Shown here in pieces: positions 16,875 through 25,126 of a stretch of DNA of 64,000 bases (its first letter is position 1; the number at the start of each line of letters is the position of its first letter). The notes beneath the pieces were generated by a model. It made no database searches and had not been told where the DNA came from. It saw only the letters and a list, made by a program, of their open reading frames with translations. Source of the stretch: Puniceibacterium sediminis (GTDB lineage Bacteria > Pseudomonadota > Alphaproteobacteria > Rhodobacterales > Rhodobacteraceae); the NCBI RefSeq assembly GCF_900188035.1, contig NZ_FZNN01000020.1, forward strand, positions 1 to 64,000. Direction: 5' to 3'. The position numbers and the translations under genes are program-made.

Positions 16875-17402
16875 TCAGATCACCTTCTCGGGTGTGCGGT
16901 CTTGCGCGGCAAACACCTGCGAAAAATCAAAGGCATAAGCACTTGGGCCATAATCGTGCAGATGTTCAAGCCGTTGGCAGGCTTCACCCCAGCTGGGTGT
17001 ATGCGCATCGTCCACCCACCACATGGCATAGGTTGGCCAAGCTGGTTTGCGGAACCATTTTTCGCGTTGCTGCAGGGCGCGTTGATGCAGGCCCGAATAG
17101 GCAAACTGCCGCACCGCATCCACCGAGGCCCAAAGCGACACCGTCGAGGCTCGTGTGTCCTGGGCCGTTTCGAACCCGCCATCATAGAAACGGGGTACGG
17201 CGAATTTGCCCCAAGGGCCCCAATCCCGTTCAAAATTCGTCAGCTCGTCACGGTCATCGATTTCGCGGGCCCGGGCGATGAAACCGGCAGATTCTTCGGC
17301 CTTGCGAAAGACTGCCGGGGTGAGCGCTTCGAACCCGTGCACGACCGGGTCGCCATAAGGTTTTTTCATTATCGCGAAAGTGGTGAAAGCTAGGCGGGGC
17401 AT
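16875..17402 (-). CDS. DUF3291-like protein (dimeric alpha-beta barrel type)
   Basis: The 175-residue protein resembles the DUF3291 family. It opens with a beta strand (LAFTTFAIMKKP), and has the central VSLWASVDAVRQFAYSGLHQRALQQREKWF and then YAMWWV. Such proteins are related to antibiotic-biosynthesis monooxygenase (ABM) dimeric barrels, but no catalytic function is established. The start overlaps the phzF-like stop by 13 bp. In this operon it could be a cofactor-free oxygenase, a cyclase-like enzyme or a binding protein; the sequence does not decide. Confidence 0.6.
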   Translation of the reverse strand: MPRLAFTTFAIMKKPYGDPVVHGFEALTPAVFRKAEESAGFIARAREIDDRDELTNFERDWGPWGKFAVPRFYDGGFETAQDTRASTVSLWASVDAVRQFAYSGLHQRALQQREKWFRKPAWPTYAMWWVDDAHTPSWGEACQRLEHLHDYGPSAYAFDFSQVFAAQDRTPEKVI

Positions 17403-18289
17403 AGCGCAATTTCCCTGTTGAAGTGTCCACGCATAACGGTGAGCGTCGGGCCGCCAACGTGGATATCCGTATCCTCCAGACGCACCATGATCGTGCCCGG
17501 GCGGTGAATGGTGTGCCCCTGTTCAAGGTGGTGCAGCGCCTGGGCCGCGAAAGCCGGGTCTCTGCGGCGCAAGGCAGCGGCCACTGAACCGGCACAGGAT
17601 CCACAGACCGGGTCTTCGTATATGCCCTCTGCCGGGGCAAATGTGCGCAGTTCTGCGCTTATCCCGGGGCGCGGGTTGGGCCGGAACAAGGTGATGCCCA
17701 CAGCCGAAATTGATCGCGTCAGATCCGCAATCGCCGTCATGTCGGGGTGGGCCCGGCTGATCGCGCTTTCCGTCGCAAGCTCGATCAGCAACCAAGGTAC
17801 GCCCGTCGCCACGATTTGTGGCGATCCTGGTGCAAGATCGTCCACAGACAAGCCAAATAACCCCGCAAGATCAGCCGGAGAAAACACCGTGGTTTCGAAC
17901 TTTGGTTGTGGCACGGTTGCAAACCATGGCGCGTTTGGTCCGTCGCGCCATATCCGCAGATCGCCGCGCGAATGTTCAAACCGGACGGCGGTGCACCCCG
18001 GATTGGTCGCTTCACAAAACGCATGTGCCGCTGCCAATGCGGGGTGCACCGCAAAGTTTATCTCTCTTCGGGTGGTGAATGTCCGCATGAACGCGTCTCC
18101 CCCCTGTCGGGGCGGCAGCAAGAATACGGTCTCTGACAGGTTGGTTTCCCGCGCAATCGCCTGCATCAGAGCCGTGTCGGCGCGCTCCGCCCCAAACACC
18201 ACCGCCGCCGGATTCCCGGTAAGAGGCGCCTGTGCGAAGACGTCGATTTGCCAGAGCTCAAAGTCTGAACGACCGTCGGGAAAGCCCAT
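17390..18289 (-). CDS. PhzF-family isomerase/epimerase
   Basis: The 299-residue protein shows the PhzF pattern: IDVFAQAPLTGNPAAVV near the start, the catalytic Glu53 in NLSETVFLLPP, and EDPVCGSCAG in the second half of the pseudo-symmetric fold. PhzF isomerises dihydro-hydroxyanthranilate in phenazine synthesis, and the fold is shared with diaminopimelate epimerase. No other phenazine gene is present. Directly after a diaminobutyrate aminotransferase gene (2 bp gap) it may isomerise or epimerise a small amino acid intermediate. Substrate unknown. Confidence 0.8.
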   Translation of the reverse strand: MGFPDGRSDFELWQIDVFAQAPLTGNPAAVVFGAERADTALMQAIARETNLSETVFLLPPRQGGDAFMRTFTTRREINFAVHPALAAAHAFCEATNPGCTAVRFEHSRGDLRIWRDGPNAPWFATVPQPKFETTVFSPADLAGLFGLSVDDLAPGSPQIVATGVPWLLIELATESAISRAHPDMTAIADLTRSISAVGITLFRPNPRPGISAELRTFAPAEGIYEDPVCGSCAGSVAAALRRRDPAFAAQALHHLEQGHTIHRPGTIMVRLEDTDIHVGGPTLTVMRGHFNREIALCPA

Positions 18290-18291
18290 GT

Positions 18292-19632
18292 CTAGACCAC
18301 CTCAGCCGATCTTGGGATCTGGTTGAAGATCGCAGCGTGGTCCGGCGAAATCTGATGTGTATTGAGGGCGATCAGGCCTTCTGAAATCAGGCCCAGAACT
18401 TTGGCCAGTTCCGCTTCGGTGACCATCAGGGGTGACAACATCTTCAGGACTTCGTCTTCTGGCCCGCATGTTTCAATGATGACGCCCTTGTCAAAAAGCC
18501 AGCCTGCCAGATTTCCCGCAGTTTCCGGATTCCGGCAATCAAGGCCCATGAACATGCCGCGCCCTTTCGTACGTTTGATGGCGTGGGGATGGTCTGCGGC
18601 AATGCGTGTCAGACCTTCGCGGAGTTGCTGCGCGCGGACCGCGATCCGGTTTTGAAAACTGTCATCCTGCCAGAAAGACCGGATGGACGCCGCCGCACCG
18701 ACAAAACCCAGATTGTTGCCCCGGAACGTACCGTTGTGTTCCCCCGGTGCGAAAACGTCATGTTCCGGGCGATGCAACATCAGCGACAATGGCGCGCCAA
18801 AGCCAGACAGCGATTTCGACAGCACCACGATGTCAGGATCGACTTGCATGTCTTCGAACGAAAAGAATGTCCCCGTCCGCCCGATCCCGGCTTGAATATC
18901 ATCAATGATCAAAAGCGCCCCGAGCCGCTTGGCCAAGGCCGCCAACCGGCGCAGCCAGACTGGCCGCGCAACGTTCAATCCGCCTTCGCCTTGCACGGTT
19001 TCCACCAGAAAGGCGGCGACCGGATCGATGCCCGACCCTTTGGCGCAGAGCTGCCGTTCGATCACATCCATTGTGTCGATCTGCGATCCCAACGCACCAT
19101 CATAGGGCATGCGCGTCACGCCGCCCATTTCAATGCCGGCACCGGCGCGTTTTTGCGCGCTTGCCGTTGTTGCCAACGCACCCAGCGTCATGCCGTGAAA
19201 GCCACCCGAAAACGCCACGATATTGCGGCGCCCCGTGACCTTGCGCGCAAGTTTCAGGGCGGCCTCTATTGCGTTTGTTCCAGTCGGTCCGGGAAACATC
19301 ATCTTATAATTCATGCCGCGTGGCTCTAGGATAATATCCTGAAATACCTTGATAAAATCCATCTTTGCGGCTGTGTGCATATCCAGACTGTGCAAAATCC
19401 CACCAGACTGCAGATATCGTTGCACCGGTTCGATAACAGCGGGGTGATTGTGTCCGTAATTCAGCGTGCCGGCACCGGACAGGAAGTCGATGAATTCCCG
19501 CCCGTCCGCATCAGTGATCACAGTGCCGCTGGCCTGGGTAAACAGCGCCGGGAAGCTCCGGCAATAGCTGCGCACAGAGGATTCATGACGTTCGAATACG
19601 TCCAGATCTGAAACCTTACTATCAAATTGCAT
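18292..19632 (-). CDS. EctB-type diaminobutyrate--2-oxoglutarate aminotransferase
   Basis: The 446-residue class III PLP aminotransferase matches EctB/Dat signatures strikingly: FERHESSVRSYCRSFP, GTLNYGHNHP, FPGPTGTNAIEAALKLARKV, GEHNGTFRGNN, and the PLP lysine in VLSKSLSG near residue 267. The family makes L-2,4-diaminobutyrate from aspartate semialdehyde with glutamate as amino donor. ectA and ectC are absent, so ectoine is not the endpoint. ATG 19632 follows GGAG and overlaps the stop of the N-hydroxylase gene by 11 bp. The likely product, Dab, is either the substrate of that N-hydroxylase or a building block for the adenylation enzyme. Confidence 0.88.
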   Translation of the reverse strand: MQFDSKVSDLDVFERHESSVRSYCRSFPALFTQASGTVITDADGREFIDFLSGAGTLNYGHNHPAVIEPVQRYLQSGGILHSLDMHTAAKMDFIKVFQDIILEPRGMNYKMMFPGPTGTNAIEAALKLARKVTGRRNIVAFSGGFHGMTLGALATTASAQKRAGAGIEMGGVTRMPYDGALGSQIDTMDVIERQLCAKGSGIDPVAAFLVETVQGEGGLNVARPVWLRRLAALAKRLGALLIIDDIQAGIGRTGTFFSFEDMQVDPDIVVLSKSLSGFGAPLSLMLHRPEHDVFAPGEHNGTFRGNNLGFVGAAASIRSFWQDDSFQNRIAVRAQQLREGLTRIAADHPHAIKRTKGRGMFMGLDCRNPETAGNLAGWLFDKGVIIETCGPEDEVLKMLSPLMVTEAELAKVLGLISEGLIALNTHQISPDHAAIFNQIPRSAEVV

Positions 19633-20947
19633 CGGTCGTCTCCGCCAAAACTGGGTGCCTGTGGGATTGGGATGGTGCGATAAGCTTCGCTTCCAGGCTG
19701 GCCAGAATGTCAGCCGAGCGCATGGACAAAAGACTGAACGATCCGGCATCTCCCAACCCGTGAGAGCTTTCGCACAAACCGTTCAGATAGAGCGCCAGCC
19801 CGGCATCACAGGCTACAGCGTAATCCCGTTCAACCTTCAAAGCGCCGCCCCCGCGGCGTGCAAGGTGCGGCGCAACATCCGCCAGAAGCTCGGGGAACAG
19901 TTCATCGCCTTCGCCATGGCCCAGATCGCGGAACCCGGTCGCAAGAATGACCGCATCGACGTTCAGGGTTTCAACGTCACCCAGATGCTGCTCTTTCAAA
20001 GTAAGGCTCGCACCGTTTGCGTCCGATACAAGGGTTTCGACGGCAGTGTTGTTGCGGATGTGGATGCGCTGCCGTCGGTCCAGCCGTTCCTCGTACAGGG
20101 TCAGCATAAGTTTGTGCAGCACATCATGATCGGCTGCGCTGTAATTTGTGCCACGCAACTGCCGACTCAGGTTTTCGCGGGCTTCATCGCCAACACGGAA
20201 GAAATAGTCGACGAATTCAGGGAAATAGACGTAATCCGAAAATGGGCTGGCATCCTTTTGCCGCATCGAGAAACTGCGATGAATCGTGTGGATTTCGGCC
20301 TGCGGCAACCGGTTCGCAAGATCGAGCGTGATTTCCACGGCGGACTGACTGGCGCCAATCACCGCGACGCTGCGCAGGTTCATGCCCAAAACATTCATCC
20401 GCTTGAGGTAATCGCTTGCGTGAAACACCCGCGGGCCAAGCGCCGCTTCTGCAAATTTCGGGATCTTCCGGCTGCGTCCGGTACCAAGAACCAAGGCCCG
20501 TGCCGCGATGTCGCCTGAATCGGTTTCCACATGCCAAAGGTTTTGGTCGACATCCATGCGAATGTTTCTCGCCCGGGTCTCGTAGCGGGCGATCGACGCA
20601 AAATGCTCTGCCACCCAAGTCACATATTGCGCGTAATCTTTGCGCAGCGGGTAGTGCAGCCCAAGGTTCAGATATTCGAACAGCCGCCCTTTTTCTTTAA
20701 GGTAATTGGTAAAACCATAATAGCTGCGCGGATTGCGTGGCGTCACGAGATCCCGAAGAGGGTTGTTCTGAATGTCTGAGCCTTGGAGCATCATTTCGGG
20801 CTGCCATTCCGGCCCGGACGCGCCGTCAATGAACAGCATATTCAGCCCGCTCCGCGCTTCCTCATGTGCCACAGCCAACGACAGGTTCGATGGACCGAAG
20901 CCTATGCCAAGGACATCAACAGTGTGTCCGGCGTACTGGTCTTTCAT
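19622..20947 (-). CDS. Flavin-dependent amino acid N-hydroxylase (SidA/IucD/PvdA family)
   Basis: The 441-residue protein has the FAD motif GIGFGPSNLSLA from residue 14, with the proline after GxGxxG typical of N-hydroxylases. WQPEMMLQGSDIQNNPLRDL, the NADPH motif VAVIGASQSAVE near residue 193 and ATGFRDLG near residue 340 follow. These enzymes hydroxylate the side-chain amine of lysine or ornithine. In N-N pathways the N-hydroxy amino acid is the electrophile used by hydrazine synthetase. Here it is encoded between the MetRS-like gene (30 bp upstream) and the diaminobutyrate aminotransferase gene, so N4-hydroxy-diaminobutyrate is a possible product as well as N6-hydroxylysine. A hydroxamate siderophore role is less likely, because no siderophore synthetase or receptor is nearby. 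Confidence 0.88.
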   Translation of the reverse strand: MKDQYAGHTVDVLGIGFGPSNLSLAVAHEEARSGLNMLFIDGASGPEWQPEMMLQGSDIQNNPLRDLVTPRNPRSYYGFTNYLKEKGRLFEYLNLGLHYPLRKDYAQYVTWVAEHFASIARYETRARNIRMDVDQNLWHVETDSGDIAARALVLGTGRSRKIPKFAEAALGPRVFHASDYLKRMNVLGMNLRSVAVIGASQSAVEITLDLANRLPQAEIHTIHRSFSMRQKDASPFSDYVYFPEFVDYFFRVGDEARENLSRQLRGTNYSAADHDVLHKLMLTLYEERLDRRQRIHIRNNTAVETLVSDANGASLTLKEQHLGDVETLNVDAVILATGFRDLGHGEGDELFPELLADVAPHLARRGGGALKVERDYAVACDAGLALYLNGLCESSHGLGDAGSFSLLSMRSADILASLEAKLIAPSQSHRHPVLAETTDAI

Positions 20948-20977
20948 AACAAGCTCCTATCGATTTCGGCCGAAAAT

Positions 20978-22471
20978 TCAGGCCACTTGAGATAACTGTT
21001 CAGATTGCGGCCATGTAATGCGACCAACGCCGCCGCTCAGCTGCCAGAGTTCGGCGGCTAAACCCGGCGAAAGCGGGGCAAGGCCCACAGCAATCGCACG
21101 CGCACTGGCACAAAGCTCGGATGGTGCTGCCCCTGCATCCATTTGGCGGATCAGGATCGACAGTCCATTCGCAACGGTTTGCGCCGCTGCGCGCAGATTT
21201 TGGCGTCCGATGTCGTAGACCGATTCAAACCGGGAGTAGAGCGCGGTTGACCAGACGGTATCCTGCACCTGCGCCGGAACCGTCACAGCCTGCAAACCCG
21301 CCCTGATAGTTTTGAGCGGCGCGCGCAGTTTTCGGTTCAACACGCGCTCCATATCTTCCATCGTGAAATTGGCCTGGCTGTAATCCGGGTTGGACCATGC
21401 GAAATAGAACCGCGCCTCATCCGCAGATATTTCGGCAAGCAGATCACGCCCCCAGATCAAATGGCCCTGGCTTGTCGAAAATTTAAAGTTGTCCAATTGA
21501 TAGAATTCATTGGTCACAATCGCTGCGGGCAATACCGAACGCACACCACATTTTTTTGCCGCCATCGCCAAAGCCACATGCGCTATGAGGTAAAAGAATG
21601 AATTGTCGAAACCCAGATACTGAACATAATCGGCATCGGTCGGAAACGTCATGTTTTTGGAGGACGCCGCCTGTTCCAGCCAGTGGTAATGCCCCGGCAG
21701 GATTTCGGCCCAGACGTTCAGGACTAGGCCGTCGGCGTTGGGAAACGGCGCCGGGATGCCCCATTGTGACGGGAAGGTGATGGGGAAATCGGGCAGACGG
21801 CGCGCGAACAGCTCATCAATAAGCCGTTGCAGGCTCGGACGGCGTTCCGGAATGGCCGTATCAAGGTAGTCGCGCAACGGTTCGCGCCAGTCCTCCAGGG
21901 AAAGGACATATTGTTCGACCGGGCGCATTTCGATCGGGTCGCCCGGGGCACCGCCAGTCGGGTAAAGCCCCAGCAGATCGCGCGCATCGTTGGGATGTCC
22001 GCAGGCTTCGCAGATATTCCCGTTTGTGCCGCTCAGGCACACCGGACATGTTCCCGACGCGTAGCTTTCGAACATGAAGCGTTTGCGCACGACGTCATAG
22101 GGGTAGGGTCGGGTCTGGCGCTGGAATATATTCCGCTCGTACAGGGCGGCAAACCAGTCAGATATATATGCTGTATAGGCCCGATCCGGAAACCCGACGA
22201 TATCGAAATCAATGTCGGCCATATCCAGCGTTTCAGACACTTCCTGATGGCTTTTCACCGCCAGCGCACCCGGATCTTTGCCCAGGCGTTCTGCGGTTGT
22301 GACAACATAGCTCTGGTTCACATCAACAGACAAAGCGGTGATGCAGGTATGGCCGCGCAGGGTCAGATACCGGCGGAAAACATCGGCGCCAAAGTAGGGC
22401 CCACACAGATGCCCGACGTGCAGATCGCCATTCGGGGTCGGCGGCGGTGCAATGATCAATGTATCACGCAT
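20978..22471 (-). CDS. Methionyl-tRNA synthetase-like subunit of a split hydrazine synthetase
   Basis: The 497-residue class I aaRS-like protein has PPPTPNGDLHVGHL with HVGH (18-21) in the HIGH position, a CPVC/CEAC zinc knuckle, and KFSTSQGH near residue 330 in place of KMSKS. A helical C-terminal part follows. It resembles MetRS but lies in a biosynthetic operon, overlaps the cupin gene by 8 bp, and is followed by an amino acid N-hydroxylase gene. This matches the MetRS-like domain of Spb40, Tri28 and PyrN, which activates an amino acid as adenylate and esterifies it to an N-hydroxy amino acid before rearrangement to an N-N bond. A resistance-type second MetRS is the alternative, but the cupin/N-hydroxylase context argues against it. 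Confidence 0.85.
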   Translation of the reverse strand: MRDTLIIAPPPTPNGDLHVGHLCGPYFGADVFRRYLTLRGHTCITALSVDVNQSYVVTTAERLGKDPGALAVKSHQEVSETLDMADIDFDIVGFPDRAYTAYISDWFAALYERNIFQRQTRPYPYDVVRKRFMFESYASGTCPVCLSGTNGNICEACGHPNDARDLLGLYPTGGAPGDPIEMRPVEQYVLSLEDWREPLRDYLDTAIPERRPSLQRLIDELFARRLPDFPITFPSQWGIPAPFPNADGLVLNVWAEILPGHYHWLEQAASSKNMTFPTDADYVQYLGFDNSFFYLIAHVALAMAAKKCGVRSVLPAAIVTNEFYQLDNFKFSTSQGHLIWGRDLLAEISADEARFYFAWSNPDYSQANFTMEDMERVLNRKLRAPLKTIRAGLQAVTVPAQVQDTVWSTALYSRFESVYDIGRQNLRAAAQTVANGLSILIRQMDAGAAPSELCASARAIAVGLAPLSPGLAAELWQLSGGVGRITWPQSEQLSQVA

Positions 22472-22868
22472 CGGCCAGTTCTCCCGCTTCCTCGGCCTGA
22501 AGGGCGCGACGCAGCGCGCCCTTCGCCTCGGGGCTTGCCCAGAACACAGTCAGGAAAACCAACGGCTCGACAGCATTCTCGTTTGCAATGGTATGTGTGC
22601 TGCCTCGGGGGAGAAAAATGACATCGCCGGCGGCAACCGGCGTATTTTCACCATCAACGTCTATGCGGCCATTGCCGGACATGATGAAAAACGTTTCGTC
22701 TTCGTCGTGGGAATGTGGCGTTGTGGATTCGCTCACCCGAACCGATGCAATTGCGGCTCCCCAGTATATAGGATCCATTACGTCATCCCATGGATAAACC
22801 CGACGTAAATCGCATCCATATTCGTAATTCGTTTTTGCAGCTTTACCTTTGGAAATATGAATTGCCAT
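22464..22868 (-). CDS. Cupin subunit of a split hydrazine synthetase
   Basis: The 134-residue single-domain cupin has likely metal ligands His52, His54, Glu58 (HSHDEDETF) and His92 (GSTHTI). In characterised hydrazine synthetases a zinc-binding cupin domain is fused to the MetRS-like domain and converts the O-aminoacyl ester of an N-hydroxy amino acid into the N-N bonded product. Here it is a separate gene whose stop overlaps the start of the MetRS-like gene (22464-22471), which favours equimolar synthesis and complex formation. AAGGGAC precedes the ATG. It is the first gene of the operon and follows a terminator and a possible promoter. Confidence 0.85.
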   Translation of the reverse strand: MAIHISKGKAAKTNYEYGCDLRRVYPWDDVMDPIYWGAAIASVRVSESTTPHSHDEDETFFIMSGNGRIDVDGENTPVAAGDVIFLPRGSTHTIANENAVEPLVFLTVFWASPEAKGALRRALQAEEAGELADA

Positions 22869-22949
22869 TACGTGTCCCTTGGATACCTTTGGATAATTCA
22901 GGCAGGCTTATTTTCAAAATATCGGTACCATGGGGAGTCAGATTCCCGC

Positions 22950-22976
22950 AATTTAGATAAATTAATACCCTGTCAA
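22950..22976 (-). promoter_or_regulatory. Possible promoter for the cupin operon
   Basis: On the minus strand a consensus -35 TTGACA (complement of 22971-22976) is followed 15 bases later by TAAATT (complement of 22950-22955), about 80 bp before the cupin start. The surrounding DNA is AT-rich. The -35 overlaps the T-run of the preceding terminator. The short spacer and imperfect -10 keep confidence moderate. Confidence 0.45.
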
Positions 22977-22988
22977 AAAAAATTTGCG

Positions 22989-23039
22989 GCCGCTGGTGTA
23001 AAAGGCTGCCGGACAGCTGTCCGCGGCACCACCAGCGGC
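22989..23039 (-). terminator. Intrinsic terminator after the DAAO-like gene
   Basis: GCCGCTGGTG and CACCAGCGGC (22989-22998 and 23030-23039) form a perfect 10-bp stem. The loop contains a second self-complementary element, CGGACAGCTGTCCG. On the minus strand the stem is followed by CGCAAATTTTTTTT. It separates the flavoenzyme gene (stop at 23074) from the cupin operon, so the latter must have its own promoter. Confidence 0.8.
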
Positions 23040-23073
23040 GCAGAGCAAGGCCTTATACGTTGATTTTGTTGGC

Positions 23074-24126
23074 TTATCTCAGGACAGTACGCGCAACCGA
23101 TTTCCCGGTCAGCGGCGCAAATTTGAAACCGCCCCCGTTATCGGCGGTGACAATCACGTGCGGCCCCTTCCTGAGCAGCGGGAAGGGTAGCGAAATCGAG
23201 GTCCAGTGACTGCTTTCGACTTCGACATCATGACATTGTCCAAACCCCGGCCACTGCGACGTGTAGGCGCGCATCATGGCTTTCGCGATGGTGTCCGCTC
23301 CTGTCCGCGCGTTTGGGTCTTGTTCTTTGCTAAGCTTGCCAAACCCCAGTTTCAGACGTTGGCCGCGCACAGGCTGCATTCCCCAAAGGTCCTGACCCGC
23401 CATACTGTAAAATGCGGCCTGATCGGATGTCAGCGACAGCTCCGGGTGATCGGCATGTAGGACATGGCATTCGAACCGCCGGAAATGCCCGGCCAACGGT
23501 TCAAGGTCCTGCCCTGACGCGGCGAGCAACCTGCCCGTCCCGGCCCCTGCGGCGATGACAACGCACAGACGCGCCTCGTGCCGGTTTTGATCCGTCAGCA
23601 CGACAGGTTGGTCCGGGGCAAGATGGCTGGCCGTTTCGGTCACAAATGAAACCTGCCCGGTCGCCTCAAGATGACTGCGCAGCGATGTCAGGATTTCGCT
23701 GGCCATCAACACTCCGAAATCTACCGCGAGCGTTACCTCCCCGCGCAAGCCCCTCCATATCGGGTATCTTTCGACAATGGCCTCAGCTGGTTGTGTTTCC
23801 ACATGCGTGATCCCGGCAGCGCGGCGCGCAAGGGGGCCGGGACATTGTGACAGAACACCAACCGGCGCAAATCCATCGCACCCGATATGCTCCAGAACCT
23901 CTTTCCACGCATGAAGCGCGGTGATCGCATCATCGGCAGTTGGACGGTCGGGCCGATCGGAAAAGGGATGGATCAAACGGTGATTGCCCCAGGACGCGCC
24001 TGCCGGATTTTCCGGGCCGCAGGGATCTATCACACGGACAGACAATCCTTGCCGGACCAACTCGAGTGTTGCGGATAACCCGTTGATGCCGGCCCCAACG
24101 ATAATGACATCCGGCTTTCGGGTCAT
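23074..24126 (-). CDS. FAD-dependent DAAO-like oxidoreductase (Tri27-like candidate)
   Basis: The 350-residue protein has the dinucleotide-binding motif VIIVGAGINGLSATLELVRQG at the N-terminus, ASWGNHRLIHPFSD, and a C-terminal HVIVTADNGGGFKFAPLTGK, the layout of the D-amino acid oxidase / sarcosine oxidase family. In triacsin biosynthesis a homologue (Tri27) oxidatively cleaves the hydrazino-lysine adduct to free hydrazinoacetic acid. Its position directly before the cupin, MetRS-like and N-hydroxylase genes fits the same task. It is, however, separated from them by a terminator, so expression may be independent. Amine oxidation elsewhere in the pathway is the alternative. Confidence 0.8.
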   Translation of the reverse strand: MTRKPDVIIVGAGINGLSATLELVRQGLSVRVIDPCGPENPAGASWGNHRLIHPFSDRPDRPTADDAITALHAWKEVLEHIGCDGFAPVGVLSQCPGPLARRAAGITHVETQPAEAIVERYPIWRGLRGEVTLAVDFGVLMASEILTSLRSHLEATGQVSFVTETASHLAPDQPVVLTDQNRHEARLCVVIAAGAGTGRLLAASGQDLEPLAGHFRRFECHVLHADHPELSLTSDQAAFYSMAGQDLWGMQPVRGQRLKLGFGKLSKEQDPNARTGADTIAKAMMRAYTSQWPGFGQCHDVEVESSHWTSISLPFPLLRKGPHVIVTADNGGGFKFAPLTGKSVARTVLR

Positions 24127-24364
24127 TGTGCAACGCGCCTTTCCGGCAATTCAGAACGCAGACAGCCATCAGGCGATGCTGCCTTTGAGTCCTGTCCAAG
24201 GCTGGCGCGGCCGGTGCTGATCGTCAAGGGGCCAAAGGCGGCAAGGGAAATGGTTCCCGGAACAGGACTGCCGGGGCCTGTGATGGTTTCGCGGCGCTGG
24301 CACAGTCAGTAAAGGCGCGGGGTTCACCACACCGGCGATGCCTCCCGCCAGCAAGCGCCGCGTG

Positions 24365-25126
24365 TCAGACGCTTCCCTCGGTCGCGATATGGATCGTGGC
24401 GCCGCAGTGTTTGCAGTGCACAGCGTCCTGATCGTGCAGCACCAGCCCGCAGGTTTCGCATTCCTGCCGCACCTTCAGCGGGCGAAACAGGACCTGCAAC
24501 AGGCGCAGAAACAGCGTCACACCAAAGATCATGACCCCGACGGAGAGCATCCTCCCCCAGCCCCCGGTCAGGGTGATGTCGCCGAAACCGGTGGTCGTCA
24601 GCGTGGTGACGGTGAAATACAGTGCATCTGCGTAGTTGGTGATGTCGGGGTTGATGCCGACCTGTGTGACATAGATCAATCCGGTCATCACAAACAGAAA
24701 CACGCCAAGGTTGATCGCGGCAAGAATGACATCCTCATTCTCGCGAAAGTATTTGAAATCCCGGCGCAGGCGCCCCAGCAGCTGGTAGGTTCGCAGCAGC
24801 CGCAAGGTTCTGAGAATGCGCAGAAAGCCCAGGCCTTCGCCCGCAATGGGGGCAAGAAAGGACAGGATCGCGGCGATATCGGCCCATGTGGTAAACCTGA
24901 GCAGAAAGCGCCCCCTTTCCGGCTCCAGCCAGACCCGGATGACGAAATCGGCAAGGATGACAACGCCAAAAATGGCATCCAGCGTTTCGATCGTCAGCGA
25001 CCGTTGGATAAAGGATGTCAGGATGACAAACACGACGGTGATGATATCAAACACCAGCAGCGCATAGCGGAACCTGTGCGCCTGCGGAGTGTCGTCCTGA
25101 TAAAGCGATCTTAGGTGGTCCAGCAC
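24365..25126 (-). CDS. Voltage-gated-type potassium channel with C-terminal zinc ribbon
   Basis: The 253-residue protein has six membrane segments. S4 is arginine-rich (RILRTLRLLRTYQLLGRLRRD, about 103-123) and the pore loop has the filter TTTGFGD (about 178-184, TVGYGD-like). After S6 comes a short zinc ribbon, CETCG...CKHCG (about 223-241), in place of the usual RCK domain. It would conduct K+ across the inner membrane, perhaps gated by voltage or by the ribbon. It is alone on the minus strand with about 240 bp on each side, and its link to the gene cluster downstream is unclear. Confidence 0.85.
   Translation of the reverse strand: MLDHLRSLYQDDTPQAHRFRYALLVFDIITVVFVILTSFIQRSLTIETLDAIFGVVILADFVIRVWLEPERGRFLLRFTTWADIAAILSFLAPIAGEGLGFLRILRTLRLLRTYQLLGRLRRDFKYFRENEDVILAAINLGVFLFVMTGLIYVTQVGINPDITNYADALYFTVTTLTTTGFGDITLTGGWGRMLSVGVMIFGVTLFLRLLQVLFRPLKVRQECETCGLVLHDQDAVHCKHCGATIHIATEGSV

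Noticed and set aside
17390-18289. Phenazine pathway
   Set aside because: A PhzF homologue is present but no other phz genes.
18292-19632. Ectoine biosynthesis operon
   Set aside because: Only the EctB-type aminotransferase is present; no ectA or ectC neighbours, and the gene is embedded in the N-N operon.
19622-20947. Hydroxamate siderophore cluster
   Set aside because: The N-hydroxylase alone suggests it, but there is no IucA/IucC-type synthetase, TonB receptor or iron transporter; cupin plus MetRS-like genes give a better explanation.
20978-22471. Housekeeping or resistance methionyl-tRNA synthetase
   Set aside because: It is coupled to a cupin gene and an N-hydroxylase gene and carries a changed KMSKS motif (KFSTS); a translation role is possible but less likely.
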